Positions 37,541 through 46,542 are shown, counted from the first letter of the stretch. The stretch is 64,000 bases of DNA from Anaerosalibacter massiliensis (GCA_000751555.1 CCEZ01000043.1:372001-436000); one strand, 5' to 3'. Notes: a model not told the origin generated them from the letters alone. Numbers and translations are program-made.

Positions 37541-38168
37541 TATTTTTTGGTGCGTAGAAAATATGGTTTACTATAAGCTAATTTTACAAAAAGGGGGTAT
37601 CGGCTTTATACCCCTGTACCCTATATTTTATATTATATCCTTTTGAATTGTCTGAATATTCATAATAGTTTTAATGTCACAAAACATTGTTTTTCTGACT
37701 AATGATACCCTTACTTATACCTTAATTCTATATAATATATGTTATGTATAATTATTTTACCATTTATTGTGTATTTTATATGCTTTCATGTACTCTCTTT
37801 ACTTCATTAAAGTATATTGTTATATATGTATCAATGTTATCCCATTTATTACCTTTTATAAGGTTATATTATCCATTAATTACCTTTTATCCTTCATTAT
37901 TTCAATGGTTATATTTCCCTTTTAATTACCACCTATTGCCATATTATCGATACCCCTCTGGTGTATAGTATATATGGTACAATATGTAATTTCCATAATA
38001 TACCATAATATGTTATAATGTAGTATTCTTATAAGTGCCGAATAGTTGGCGTTTCCCGGGAAATAATATGGAAATAATTAGGTGTATTACCTAATTAATA
38101 CACCCTTATATTCAAGCCATTCTCCTTCAATTATACCACACAAAATACACCAATCAACTACATACTAC
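37541..38168. other. Long 3' region after the portal gene with repeats
   Basis: No supported CDS. On the minus strand it contains a GGTGTATT/AATACACC hairpin (near 38079-38105) and three or four direct GGTAAT(T/A)AA repeats within about 37845-37935, then a terminator at 37586-37614. It could be an untranslated RNA tail or a protein-binding iteron block. Confidence 0.4.
37586..37614 (-). terminator. Terminator downstream of the portal region
   Basis: GGGGTAT/ATACCCC hairpin with a TTTTTT tract on the minus strand. Confidence 0.82.
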
Positions 38169-39506
38169 CTACTTGCCATTACCTTCGTTGTCCTTATCAT
38201 TACCCTTCACACTATCTCTATCACTCTGTAACCTTGCCATCTCGCTTGTAACATCATATATATAAGGTGATTGACTAAGTAATGTTTCCATACTAATTGT
38301 CCCCATTTCATATAATGTATTCAAGTTCTCTATCACCTCTTTATCATTAGAAGGTATATCAAACTTAAAGGTACAACTCACATACCCCACATAGTCATAG
38401 CCTAATTCACATAACAATGCCTTCATCTTCTTCCAACGTTCGTCAAACCCCTCATATAAATACTTCGCTATCATGTTAGCTTTTGCTATTGCCATGTAGA
38501 AAAGTATTTTCATACTTGTCTCTGATATATTACTTATTTCCATACTGTTCATTGATATTGCTGGTGTCATTGATATGTTTAATAGGTTCTGGTGTAATGT
38601 CTTGTACAACTCTTTAAAACTTTGATAATCCATTTTAGCAACTGAATATTCAAATGTACTATTAAAATCTAGTTGTAATATATTTCCTACTAATTGTGGA
38701 TTTATTGCACCTTCTCCATCTTTTCCTGTACTCAATTTTGTACCTGTTAAGATTGGCAAAGGATTTAAAAACTTATAGAAACTATCCATATACTTACTTA
38801 GTAAATCTTCCATTTGATCTACTATGTTTATCCAATCCTTTATATCACTTCTACCTTTTAATTCATCTGTTTCAGAAGGTAATATATATTTAATAGGTAA
38901 CCCACTTAAATTATTATATTCCCCCGTCTTGTGTAAATCCCCGCCGACATCATTATATTCTTCTACAGTTGTATCTGTATATATAGTATAATAACTAACA
39001 CCATCACTAATATAATGCTCTATAAAAGCAACATAGTCACCCCTAGAATTATATACTGGATAACTGTCACACGCCTTTATAATGTGGCTCTTTATCTTTC
39101 TATCATCATCTAAATATAAATACTCATACACTTCTCCATACTTTAATAGATTGTCCAATAGCCTACTATCGATATTATTATATTTACCTTTCTTATATAT
39201 ATCTTTATATGCTTCTAACGTTTCCTTATCATCTGATGTTAAAGTAACTGGATTTTTCAACAGGAAACTATTTTGAAATGTCAATATTGGTTTAACATAT
39301 TGAAGAACTATCTTTCTTGTCTTGAAGTGTTTACCCTTCCAAACTACATCACCACGATTAAGTATATCATGTTTACCATCAAGGTATTCCATAATATCTA
39401 AGCTATTTGTTATCCTGTCTATATGCCAATTATCTTTAACTTCTTCTTCAAACCAATGTATATCACCATCATATTTTGTATTAATATATTCTTGTAGTTT
39501 ATTCAT
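38169..39506 (-). CDS. Phage portal protein, SPP1 gp6-like
   Basis: 445-aa portal protein forming the DNA entry vertex. Features: N-terminal RGDVVWKGKHFKTRKI region, central DQMEDLLSKYMDSFYKFLNPLPILTG, and the long C-terminal helical part with ISETSMKILFYMAIAKANM, typical of SPP1/gp6 portals. It follows terminase, as in canonical packaging modules. AAAGGCG before ATG. Confidence 0.85.
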   Translation of the reverse strand: MNKLQEYINTKYDGDIHWFEEEVKDNWHIDRITNSLDIMEYLDGKHDILNRGDVVWKGKHFKTRKIVLQYVKPILTFQNSFLLKNPVTLTSDDKETLEAYKDIYKKGKYNNIDSRLLDNLLKYGEVYEYLYLDDDRKIKSHIIKACDSYPVYNSRGDYVAFIEHYISDGVSYYTIYTDTTVEEYNDVGGDLHKTGEYNNLSGLPIKYILPSETDELKGRSDIKDWINIVDQMEDLLSKYMDSFYKFLNPLPILTGTKLSTGKDGEGAINPQLVGNILQLDFNSTFEYSVAKMDYQSFKELYKTLHQNLLNISMTPAISMNSMEISNISETSMKILFYMAIAKANMIAKYLYEGFDERWKKMKALLCELGYDYVGYVSCTFKFDIPSNDKEVIENLNTLYEMGTISMETLLSQSPYIYDVTSEMARLQSDRDSVKGNDKDNEGNGK

Positions 39507-39574
39507 ATTATCACGCCTTTCTATATAATTATTGAATTTCCTTTTAGGAATTTCTAAATGTTCTTAATGTCCAT

Positions 39575-39898
39575 TTAACCCTTATAACTTAATATCTTTA
39601 AATCATAATCCTTACCATCATCAAATAAATAAGGTATCTCCATGAACTTAATATCATTAAGAGATACCTGTATATGTTTCTTTTTTATAACATCATCAAA
39701 TATAAAATATTTATTTTCAAACATTTCCTTATCATGTTTATTTTTTATAACTGCTTCATTCCTTTGCTGAAAGTCCAAAAAGTCCATAACTTCTGTATAT
39801 GTACAATTTATTGTTTGCATTTGTCTATTACCTTTTATTAGTAGCTTTATAGACACTACAGTTGTATCTAAATCAATATTTTTGCTTACTTTTGCCAT
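39575..39898 (-). CDS. Hypothetical protein between terminase and portal
   Basis: 107 aa, acidic/basic mixed, no recognised domain. A good AGGGGG site precedes ATG. By position it may belong to the packaging module. Confidence 0.55.
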   Translation of the reverse strand: MAKVSKNIDLDTTVVSIKLLIKGNRQMQTINCTYTEVMDFLDFQQRNEAVIKNKHDKEMFENKYFIFDDVIKKKHIQVSLNDIKFMEIPYLFDDGKDYDLKILSYKG

Positions 39899-39911
39899 AA
39901 AATTATACCCC

Positions 39912-41492
39912 CTATATATAACTTTTATCTTCTTTTAAAGATTGCACCGCCAATGCTGTAGCATCAACAAGGTCATCGTGGTTATTTTTGCCTTTTAAGT
40001 TGCCTAATTTTCCTCCCCTTGATACATATATTTTCATTTGTTCAAGTGTTTCTCTATCATTCACCAAGATAATACCTGTTTCAAATACTTCTTTCATGTC
40101 ATTTAAGAGTTTTGTTTTACTTACATTATCTGTGTAGTAGCCAAATTCACTTGTCATTACCCCTTTAATCTTATCGAACTTACTAAATCTTAACACCTGT
40201 AAATATCCCATTTCACGCCTTAATTTATCTATTAAACTTAAACCATAACTATTACGTTCTATAGCATACATACAATAATTGTAAAAATGTCCTAAGTCAT
40301 ATGCTATTTTTGCAAAACGATATATTGGTATATCATTTCTATAAAATACCGCCACTTGTTCACCAAAACTATCTAATATTGATATAGCACTATAATCCCC
40401 TTTAAGTCCCGCTGCACTATCAATACCACCAAAATATCTTTCAGTTGATGAAATAGGTTGATATATATAAAGTCCATTTCCATAATATTTTGCTAAACTT
40501 GAAGGTAAATCCTTACCTATTTCTGCAACCGATAATGGTTTTATAAGGTATTTATACCTTTGTGCAATATCTTCTGCATTAAAGAAACCTGTGTCTGATT
40601 GTATAAAGCTAATATCTGCACTAATAGGAAATTCTTGATTAAAAGCATCTTCTCCTATATCTGACATCTTGTACCTTCTCCATAATAATTGTGGTATTGT
40701 AATATCATACTTTTCATATAACTCTAATTCATCTGGATAAAAGTCTCCTTCATTAGCAAGATACATTTTTCCGTGATTTTGTGCTTTTGCCCATTCTGTC
40801 GCTTCTTCAATTTCATACTTAAACATTTCCCTATGTACCTTTGAACCCCAGCCATAGAAGAATGATTTATATTTACTATGTCCCTTTTCTGCACTTGTAA
40901 AGATTTCATAGTATTTGTTTCCAATTCCATTACTTGTACTTTCAATACATAAGAAAGCATCTTTATTCTTTAACAATGATTGTTCAAGCGATACTAAGGC
41001 TCTTTCTTGTACATCCTCACTCCAGAAAGCAAATTCTGAACAATGTATTATTTGACATGAGAACCCTCTACCTATTTCTTTATTTCCCGCTGTTTGTACC
41101 GATATTCTTGAACCATTTTTTAATAGTAATTCATATTTATTTGACCTTTTTTGTTTAATCTTAATCTGTTTAGGCAAACTATCATACATCATTTTCAACC
41201 TTTGGAATAAGTTTTGTGTATTCTCCCCTTTATCTGCAACCATCAAGTATTCTGAATTAGGTATTTGATGTGCCGACCATAACATCACACCTAGCATCAT
41301 TGTTGACATACCTAATTGCCTTGTTTTTGCTATTATGTTAAACCTTCCTTTATTTCTCCAAAAATCCTTTTGTGCTTCATTAAATTCAAAATCAATAAGA
41401 TTATTATTATTATCCATTATCTTTACAAAATTCCCACACCACAAGATTGGATCACTCATAACCTTTTTTAATTTTTCTTCATAACTTGCCAT
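39912..41492 (-). CDS. terL: Terminase large subunit
   Basis: 526-aa DNA-packaging ATPase/nuclease. Walker A-like RQLGMST near 78; Walker B IIHCSEFAFW near 155; nuclease acidic residues in GGIDSAAGLKGDYS, YAIERNSYG and the C-terminal HDDLVDA. I chose MASYEEK (AAAGGAAG upstream); the longer frame adds 21 residues without a site. Follows the small subunit. Confidence 0.92.
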   Translation of the reverse strand: MASYEEKLKKVMSDPILWCGNFVKIMDNNNNLIDFEFNEAQKDFWRNKGRFNIIAKTRQLGMSTMMLGVMLWSAHQIPNSEYLMVADKGENTQNLFQRLKMMYDSLPKQIKIKQKRSNKYELLLKNGSRISVQTAGNKEIGRGFSCQIIHCSEFAFWSEDVQERALVSLEQSLLKNKDAFLCIESTSNGIGNKYYEIFTSAEKGHSKYKSFFYGWGSKVHREMFKYEIEEATEWAKAQNHGKMYLANEGDFYPDELELYEKYDITIPQLLWRRYKMSDIGEDAFNQEFPISADISFIQSDTGFFNAEDIAQRYKYLIKPLSVAEIGKDLPSSLAKYYGNGLYIYQPISSTERYFGGIDSAAGLKGDYSAISILDSFGEQVAVFYRNDIPIYRFAKIAYDLGHFYNYCMYAIERNSYGLSLIDKLRREMGYLQVLRFSKFDKIKGVMTSEFGYYTDNVSKTKLLNDMKEVFETGIILVNDRETLEQMKIYVSRGGKLGNLKGKNNHDDLVDATALAVQSLKEDKSYI

Positions 41493-41589
41493 CTTATCAC
41501 TTCCTTTCCCCTCTAACAAAAAACTAAAATAGGGTAATGCTATTACACTACCCACTAATTAAAACCCCTCTAAACGCCTTCTATATAAG

Positions 41590-41991
41590 TTATATATCTA
41601 ACTTTAATCCTGTACCCTCTTCCTCTTTGTTGTAGTTTTTTAATCTTTTCTTTATCTCTTTCTGTAAGCTAATTACAGTTTTAACCGCTGTACTATTTCC
41701 TTTTTTCGCCTCTTCCTTCATTGCATTATAGATTTCTAATATATCGTTGTCGAAGTTGTCTTTATGTAAAACATACATTAGTCTTTTATATTCTTCACTT
41801 TCTTCCCATCTTAATAAGTAATTCCATTCTAATTCTGTACATCTAGCAAAGTCTTTAAATTCTTCTTCATCCATTTCTGTATACTCTGTTTTAACCGTAT
41901 CAAGTTTATTTTTCCATAAAAAATATTTTCTCTTTCTTTCACTCGAATCGTTTCCATAAAGCTTTTTTAATTCTTCTCTTATATCCGCCAT
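41590..41991 (-). CDS. terS: Terminase small subunit (probable)
   Basis: 133-aa helical, charged protein. The central EWNYLLRWEESEEYKRLMYVL and C-terminal AKKGNSTAVKTVISLQKEI patterns are typical of terS DNA-recognition/oligomerisation regions. Its ATG overlaps the upstream stop by one base and it lies just before terL. Confidence 0.65.
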   Translation of the reverse strand: MADIREELKKLYGNDSSERKRKYFLWKNKLDTVKTEYTEMDEEEFKDFARCTELEWNYLLRWEESEEYKRLMYVLHKDNFDNDILEIYNAMKEEAKKGNSTAVKTVISLQKEIKKRLKNYNKEEEGTGLKLDI

Positions 41992-42230
41992 TATTCTTCA
42001 CCTCTTTCAAGTAAATCACTTAACTTATTTATATCAAGTTTCATCTCATGTAACACCCTTAACATTTCTGTTTGCACTTCCTCTATTGTCATTGTTCTTA
42101 TTCTTTGTTTTTCTTGCTCTGTCAAAATATCTTTTTGTTGTTGTAACAAATAATCTAGCTTTTGATTCATGCTATTATAAAAATCCTCATTTTCCTTCTT
42201 ATAATCTTTTATATTTGTTAAATTTTCCAT
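41991..42230 (-). CDS. Small coiled-coil phage protein
   Basis: 79 aa, helical with heptads and many Lys/Glu (LDYLLQQQKDILTEQEKQR). No family recognised. The second ATG is better spaced from AGGAGG (8 nt) than the first. Coupled to terS by an overlapping stop/start. Confidence 0.55.
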   Translation of the reverse strand: MENLTNIKDYKKENEDFYNSMNQKLDYLLQQQKDILTEQEKQRIRTMTIEEVQTEMLRVLHEMKLDINKLSDLLERGEE

Positions 42231-42236
42231 CTCCAT

Positions 42237-42834
42237 AACCTCCTATTTTTTTATATACCTTAACATACACCTAAAAATAATAAACATTCAGAATAGGGGG
42301 TTTTGCCTATTCTGATACGGTTTTGACTTTCTTTTCTATTATTACAACAATAATATATAATATATTTAGGAAAAGTAACTTCCTAAAATCAAAAATAAAT
42401 GGCTTGTTTTCAATGGTTACAGAGGTTCTCTCGTAAAGGAAAGAATTCCTCTTTTAAATCATAATTATAGAAATAAAAACTTAAATAAACGAAACTTATA
42501 TAGATGTAGGGTTGCACCCTACGACCCGCTTGGCTTGTCTTAAAATTGTTCCGCTATCGCTACACAATTTTAATCCAATCCATTGTTTTTATTTTCTATT
42601 TTATTAATTTACAATTCAATAATAACTATATTTATTTTTTGTTTAAGAATATTTTAATTTTATTATTATTTATGTATCTACTATTTATATGTATAGGTAA
42701 GAACAAAGAAGCAACTTCGCCCCAAAAACAGTCAATAATGGCTTGAAATACACACAAACTAGGATTTCAACATGGTCTAGACGGGTAGTCCATGTAGACA
42801 ATTACATGGTCTAGACGGGTAGTCCATGTAAAAT
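42237..42834. other. Candidate replication origin: hairpin- and repeat-rich gap
   Basis: No convincing gene; a 66-aa hydrophobic plus-strand frame lacks a ribosome-binding site. Contents: hairpin TCAGAATAGG/CCTATTCTGA (42288-42315), a GTAGGG/CCCTAC hairpin, an AAAATTGT/ACAATTTT hairpin (near 42540-42575), a very AT-rich stretch, and two 26-bp direct repeats (42771-42830). It lies at the 3' side of a RepL-like gene. Confidence 0.5.
42771..42830. repeat. Two 26-bp direct repeats, each a hairpin
   Basis: Copies at 42771-42796 and 42805-42830 are identical and 8 nt apart. Each folds as CATGG-T-CTA ... TAG-T-CCATG around a GACGGG loop. Iteron or replication-protein site is the simplest reading; tandem terminators are the alternative, but no T-run follows. 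Confidence 0.85.
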
Positions 42835-43428
42835 CTAATATGGTGTAATTGGTCTATATCCCGCATCCTTAAATAGGTTAACTGTTGCTTTTGATACTTC
42901 ATTTCCACTACATATCAAATAAGGATTAAAATATATTTCCCTTGCTTGTCTTTGTCCTACCCTCTTAATAAAAAGCTTATCTTCTAGTGTTTTTAATAAA
43001 CCTTTTATCTTATCTCTACCTAGCTTTGTAAGCTCTTGTAATTCTTTGTTGCTAAAACTTGTCCCATCTGGCTTTGCTATTCTATTTGTTTGGAACTCTA
43101 CATATGTTTGTATGCAAAATAAAAAGAGTCCTTCATCTGGACTCAGTTTAATAGTTTGCATATATTCTCTTAATTCTGTTCTATATATTTTAATAAAGTG
43201 ACTATCTTCTTTCCAATTTAACCAATATTTTTCTTTTTTCTCTTCTAAATCAAACATTCTTCTTATTTCTTTTACTTTTGCATTGTCAACTTGTTTATCT
43301 TTACTTACTTTTTTAAGCAAATTAATTATAACCTCTTTATCTTCTATTATTTCGCCTGTTTCTTTATTGTATAGGGTATTAGTACCCCTATTAATTTCTA
43401 AGTCCTCTAAACACATTTCTATAGCCAT
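42835..43428 (-). CDS. RepL-like winged-helix replication/regulatory protein
   Basis: 197 aa. The C-terminal half looks like the winged-helix region of Firmicute plasmid RepL-type proteins: LSPDEGLFLFCIQTYVEFQTN, SNKELQELTKLGRDKIKGLLKTLEDKLFI as helix-turn-helix and wing, then REIYFNPYLICSGNE. No enzymatic motif. The neighbouring repeats suggest it binds an origin. GGAGG site before ATG. Confidence 0.5.
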   Translation of the reverse strand: MAIEMCLEDLEINRGTNTLYNKETGEIIEDKEVIINLLKKVSKDKQVDNAKVKEIRRMFDLEEKKEKYWLNWKEDSHFIKIYRTELREYMQTIKLSPDEGLFLFCIQTYVEFQTNRIAKPDGTSFSNKELQELTKLGRDKIKGLLKTLEDKLFIKRVGQRQAREIYFNPYLICSGNEVSKATVNLFKDAGYRPITPY

Positions 43429-43474
43429 ATTGCATTACCTCCACTTTTTTATTTTACTTTTTAAGATAAAAAAA

Positions 43475-43657
43475 TTAGTGACTTTTATTTTCATCACTAA
43501 TTTCATATATTCTATCTATTAAATTTCTTTCATTCTTAAAAACAAATAACGTTTTTATTTTGTTAAACTTGTCAGGTTTAATATCTACAATTGTATATCC
43601 TTCTTTTAATAATTTTCTTGCAATTGCAGGTTCAAAAACTGTTATACACTTTTTCAT
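43475..43657 (-). CDS. Small phage protein, DUF5659-like
   Basis: 60 aa: MKKCITVFEPAIARKLLKEG then IVDIKPDKFNKIKTLFVFKN. Short proteins with this 'name of a residue-carrier plus VF' pattern are common in Firmicute phages; function unknown. Start chosen 8 nt after GGAGG; the longer frame overlaps the upstream terminator. Confidence 0.55.
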   Translation of the reverse strand: MKKCITVFEPAIARKLLKEGYTIVDIKPDKFNKIKTLFVFKNERNLIDRIYEISDENKSH

Positions 43658-43681
43658 AACATACACCTCCAAAAATCTATA

Positions 43682-43714
43682 AAAAAATAAGGTCAACTTT
43701 TTCTAGTCAACCTT
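43682..43714 (-). terminator. Terminator after the 59-aa gene
   Basis: AAGGTTGAC/GTTGACCTT hairpin then ATTTTTTT on the minus strand. Confidence 0.88.
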
Positions 43715-43892
43715 ACCAAAATATTTTATCTAATTCTATTTTTTTCATGCGTTGTACTTGCTTTTCATTCTTTTCTATCTCTTGCTTTAGTCTACTTTTT
43801 ATATTTGCTATGTCTTTCTTGTTTACTACACCTTTTTCTATATCATTCATTATTTGATATAGCTTTTTAACTTCATCAATTTTTAAATACAC
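43713..43892 (-). CDS. Small coiled-coil protein (59 aa)
   Basis: GTG start after TAGGAGG; helical, strongly charged (LKQEIEKNEKQVQRMKKIELDKIFW). It is 10 nt downstream of the DHH-like gene in the same operon. No family recognised. Confidence 0.5.
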   Translation of the reverse strand: MYLKIDEVKKLYQIMNDIEKGVVNKKDIANIKSRLKQEIEKNEKQVQRMKKIELDKIFW

Positions 43893-43902
43893 TACATCCC
43901 TC

Positions 43903-44688
43903 CTATTTTAAAGACATTTTTAATGTATCTTTATATGTCCATGCCATACTAAATATATTTTCTGGTTCTGGTACAGTTTCTTTTAAAGGATTAATAACTA
44001 CATAATCATAATCTTTACATTTCATAAAAAAGTCATTTGGCAACTCTATTATATCATTAAATAATAATGATAATCTAGGTAGATTTATGTTTGTGTATAG
44101 TTTGCCCCTTATTATTTCTATTGTACCAGAAAGATTATATTTCTTTTGTATTTGTTTAAAATCATATTTACTCATATTTTTTAATACTCTATCTTCTAAA
44201 AATCTAAAGTCCAACCTATTTAGCCAATCTGTGTACACATCAACAAAATGTTTATTATTTGCATAATACCCCGTATATGCTGAATCTATTGCTAACAATA
44301 CTTTTAACTGTTCATCTGTCCACTTTTCTATATCAATATCATATAAGCTACATATTAACATTACAGTAGAAAAAGGATATTTTTTATAATATCTAGTGTC
44401 GATGTGATTATTTAAGTTTATAGAATATTCGTTTTTGTACCATACCATATGATTTCCAAAAGTTCTACCACCCATTGTATCTAAATCTACACCTACAAAA
44501 TTATTTATTTCTGTATCACTTGAAAAATATACACTATTAAAATCATAATAACCTTTAACCTCACATCCAAATAATTTATGTAATATGCAACAACTCAATA
44601 AACTATCTATATCGTCTGTTAGTAATAATTTACTTCCTTCTAAATCTTTATACCATTCTGGTAATTTATTTTTTATGTCTTGTCTCAT
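43903..44688 (-). CDS. DHH-phosphoesterase-like protein
   Basis: 261 aa. LLTDDIDSLLSCCIL resembles the first DHH-superfamily motif (usually H-x-D-x-D), and NFVGVDLDTMGG with a later NHIDTR could be further acidic/His blocks, though canonical DHH and GGGH motifs are not intact. Known members cleave cyclic dinucleotides or nanoRNA; here the function is uncertain. ATG lacks a strong site and is preceded by two mini-ORFs, so translation is probably coupled. Confidence 0.45.
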   Translation of the reverse strand: MRQDIKNKLPEWYKDLEGSKLLLTDDIDSLLSCCILHKLFGCEVKGYYDFNSVYFSSDTEINNFVGVDLDTMGGRTFGNHMVWYKNEYSINLNNHIDTRYYKKYPFSTVMLICSLYDIDIEKWTDEQLKVLLAIDSAYTGYYANNKHFVDVYTDWLNRLDFRFLEDRVLKNMSKYDFKQIQKKYNLSGTIEIIRGKLYTNINLPRLSLLFNDIIELPNDFFMKCKDYDYVVINPLKETVPEPENIFSMAWTYKDTLKMSLK

Positions 44689-44689
44689 G

Positions 44690-44756
44690 TTATCCGATGC
44701 TTGTCCATGTTTCTTTCATTTTATCCGCTATAAAAGAGGAAAGAATATAATTGCAT
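44690..44756 (-). other. Two coupled mini-ORFs before the DHH-like gene
   Basis: An 11-codon ORF (MQLYSFLFYSG, 44721-44756) with AAGGAAGGTGAG upstream stops 1 nt before a 9-codon ORF (MKETWTSIG, 44690-44719). That one stops 1 nt before the DHH-like ATG. A start-stop relay like this usually couples translation. Confidence 0.5.
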
Positions 44757-44777
44757 CTTCTCACCTTCCTTTTTTAT

Positions 44778-44948
44778 TTATTTTTCTTCTATGTAATTTT
44801 TATATTTTTCTGCTTTATCATGACTCATATTTCTTTCAGCGTTTTCCCATTTGCTTATTAGTCCTATACTGCATTTTAATTCTTTTGCCAATTCCTTTAG
44901 TGTTATGTTCTTACTCATTCTTTTAATTTTCCAATTCCACCTGTTCAC
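44778..44948 (-). CDS. XRE-type helix-turn-helix protein (56 aa)
   Basis: GTG start 8 nt after GGGGAGG. NITLKELAKELKCSIGLISKWENAERNMS is a classic HTH_3 motif. First gene of the small unit with the DHH-like and 59-aa genes. Confidence 0.7.
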   Translation of the reverse strand: MNRWNWKIKRMSKNITLKELAKELKCSIGLISKWENAERNMSHDKAEKYKNYIEEK

Positions 44949-44993
44949 CTTTCTAACCTCCCCATTTGTATAAAGTTTGACTTTAAAGCTAAA

Positions 44994-45023
44994 TAAAAAA
45001 GATAGAGGTATTAAACCCCTACC
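44994..45023 (-). terminator. Terminator of the capsid operon
   Basis: GGTAGGGG/CCTCTATC stem whose two non-Watson-Crick pairs are G-U only on the minus strand, followed by TTTTTTATTT. Confidence 0.8.
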
Positions 45024-45051
45024 TTTTAATTAAAAGCTCTTAGAACGCTTC

Positions 45052-45927
45052 CTATGCTGTTTTCTTACTGTACATTGTAATTGCATCTGGATGTAATACT
45101 TTTAAAGTATTTTCCATCTCAATAAAACCTTTTCGACTTGAACCAGTTTTTGCAAGGTCAGAATAGATTAAAGCTCTTAATTCTGCAAGTTTTAAGAAAT
45201 CAGTATTTACCATCAAGCAAGTGTTTTCTGGCATAGTATCAATAACATAAGGTACTACACTTGCATATGTAAGGTTTAGTTTTTGAACTGGACTACCAAA
45301 TTCATTAGTAACCCCTTGATATAGTGTCTTTTCAAAGAATAAATCTGCAACTATGTCATATGTATTGTAATCACACAATAAAACTAAATCTTGTCCTGCT
45401 GTTCCCGCTTTCCTCATTGTTTTAGCCATATTTTGTAACTTTTTAAGGTCTAATGCAGTTGTAACTTCTGTTTTATTTTCAGGTTTTACAAATTGTAGTA
45501 AACCGTTCATTTGTCTTGCTTGTCCATCATTACCATCATTTTTAACACCATTTATTAGGTAATACTCTAAATCTCTTTTAATTTCTACAATTCTATTAGA
45601 TAGTTCATGTGCAAATAAATCTGCAATATGTTCTTCTGATACTGCTTGTGCTGTATCAGAAACATTTACCGCTTTTCTTAATATTTGACATACGTTAGAA
45701 TCTCCAGTAGTTCTATTAGATTCTTCAAATTCTGTTACATCTGAACCTTCTTTTGCAAGTCCTCTTGTACTATCTAATTGTTCGTAGTCCCAATTTACTA
45801 TTGTTGACGTTGCTTTATCCCTATTTTTTAATATCATGCTTGTAAAAGGTAAATTAACCGCATCTGTCATTACTAGCTCTTTACTTAAATCAATTTGTTT
45901 AATATTTTTATCATTACTTAAAATCAT
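45052..45927 (-). CDS. Major capsid protein, HK97 fold (DUF5309/SU10-like)
   Basis: 291 aa. The N-terminal PFTSMILKNRDKATSTIVNWDYEQLD, EGSDVTEFEESNRTT, and VSDTAQAVSEEHIADLFAHEL blocks follow the DUF5309/SU10-type capsid pattern; MNGLLQF and the C-terminal KVLHPDAITMY fit as well. A scaffold-like gene lies immediately upstream. No separate protease gene is seen. Confidence 0.8.
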   Translation of the reverse strand: MILSNDKNIKQIDLSKELVMTDAVNLPFTSMILKNRDKATSTIVNWDYEQLDSTRGLAKEGSDVTEFEESNRTTGDSNVCQILRKAVNVSDTAQAVSEEHIADLFAHELSNRIVEIKRDLEYYLINGVKNDGNDGQARQMNGLLQFVKPENKTEVTTALDLKKLQNMAKTMRKAGTAGQDLVLLCDYNTYDIVADLFFEKTLYQGVTNEFGSPVQKLNLTYASVVPYVIDTMPENTCLMVNTDFLKLAELRALIYSDLAKTGSSRKGFIEMENTLKVLHPDAITMYSKKTA

Positions 45928-45956
45928 ATAAAATCATCCTTTCTAATTTTTATTTA

Positions 45957-46373
45957 TTATTGAAATAGCTTTTGAAACTTGTATTTTAAAGAACCTTCAA
46001 TATCTCCGTCTTTAATAGCCTTTTCATACTGGTCGTCATTTCTTTTTGGTGCTGGTTTGAAACTTTCATCAATTTCTTTTTCTTTTGTTAGCTCTTTAAA
46101 CTTATCAATTTTTTCTTGCATCTTCTCTAAATCTTCATCGACTACAAATTCTAATACATCTTCACCTATGCCATTTTTTAATGCTAGATTCTTTTGACTT
46201 AACTCTTGATTTGATTGAGTCAATTCTTCTACACCTTCAATCTTCTCATTTAGTTCTACAATCGTTTCATCTTTGCTCTTGATAGTTTCCTCTACTGCAG
46301 TTTTAAAACCTTCTACAATAGCTTGTACTTCTTCTAAAGTGTAAGTTTCCTTTTCCTTAAATTCAAATTCCAT
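45957..46373 (-). CDS. Capsid scaffolding-like protein
   Basis: 138 aa, almost entirely coiled coil and acidic (ETYTLEEVQAIVEGF, EKIEGVEELTQSNQELSQKN), with a basic C-terminus. Size, composition and position directly before the capsid gene fit a scaffold. Start chosen at MEFEFKE, 9 nt after AAAGGAG. Confidence 0.65.
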   Translation of the reverse strand: MEFEFKEKETYTLEEVQAIVEGFKTAVEETIKSKDETIVELNEKIEGVEELTQSNQELSQKNLALKNGIGEDVLEFVVDEDLEKMQEKIDKFKELTKEKEIDESFKPAPKRNDDQYEKAIKDGDIEGSLKYKFQKLFQ

Positions 46374-46453
46374 ACTTATCATCTCCTTTATTTTTATTGT
46401 TGTTATTGTTGCTGTTTCCATCTCCTACCGTCTAAAATTCGACTTGTACTCTA

Positions 46454-46490
46454 ATAAAAAATAAGAGTACCGATAAACAGTACCCTTATT
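46454..46490 (-). terminator. Terminator-like hairpin in the scaffold/capsid leader
   Basis: AATAAGGGTAC/GTACTCTTATT (G-U wobble only on the minus strand) followed by ATTTTTTATT, ~80 nt before the scaffold start. It would stop transcription unless antiterminated, or it ends an upstream RNA. Confidence 0.65.
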
Positions 46491-46542
46491 AAATAGGAGA
46501 TGTATTTTATGTAAAGCTCTTAGAGCTTATTTTAAAAAGTCA

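Noticed and set aside
42546-42746. Plus-strand 66-aa hydrophobic ORF
   Set aside because: No ribosome-binding site, TTG start inside a hairpin, and the AT-rich stretch makes hydrophobic codons by chance.
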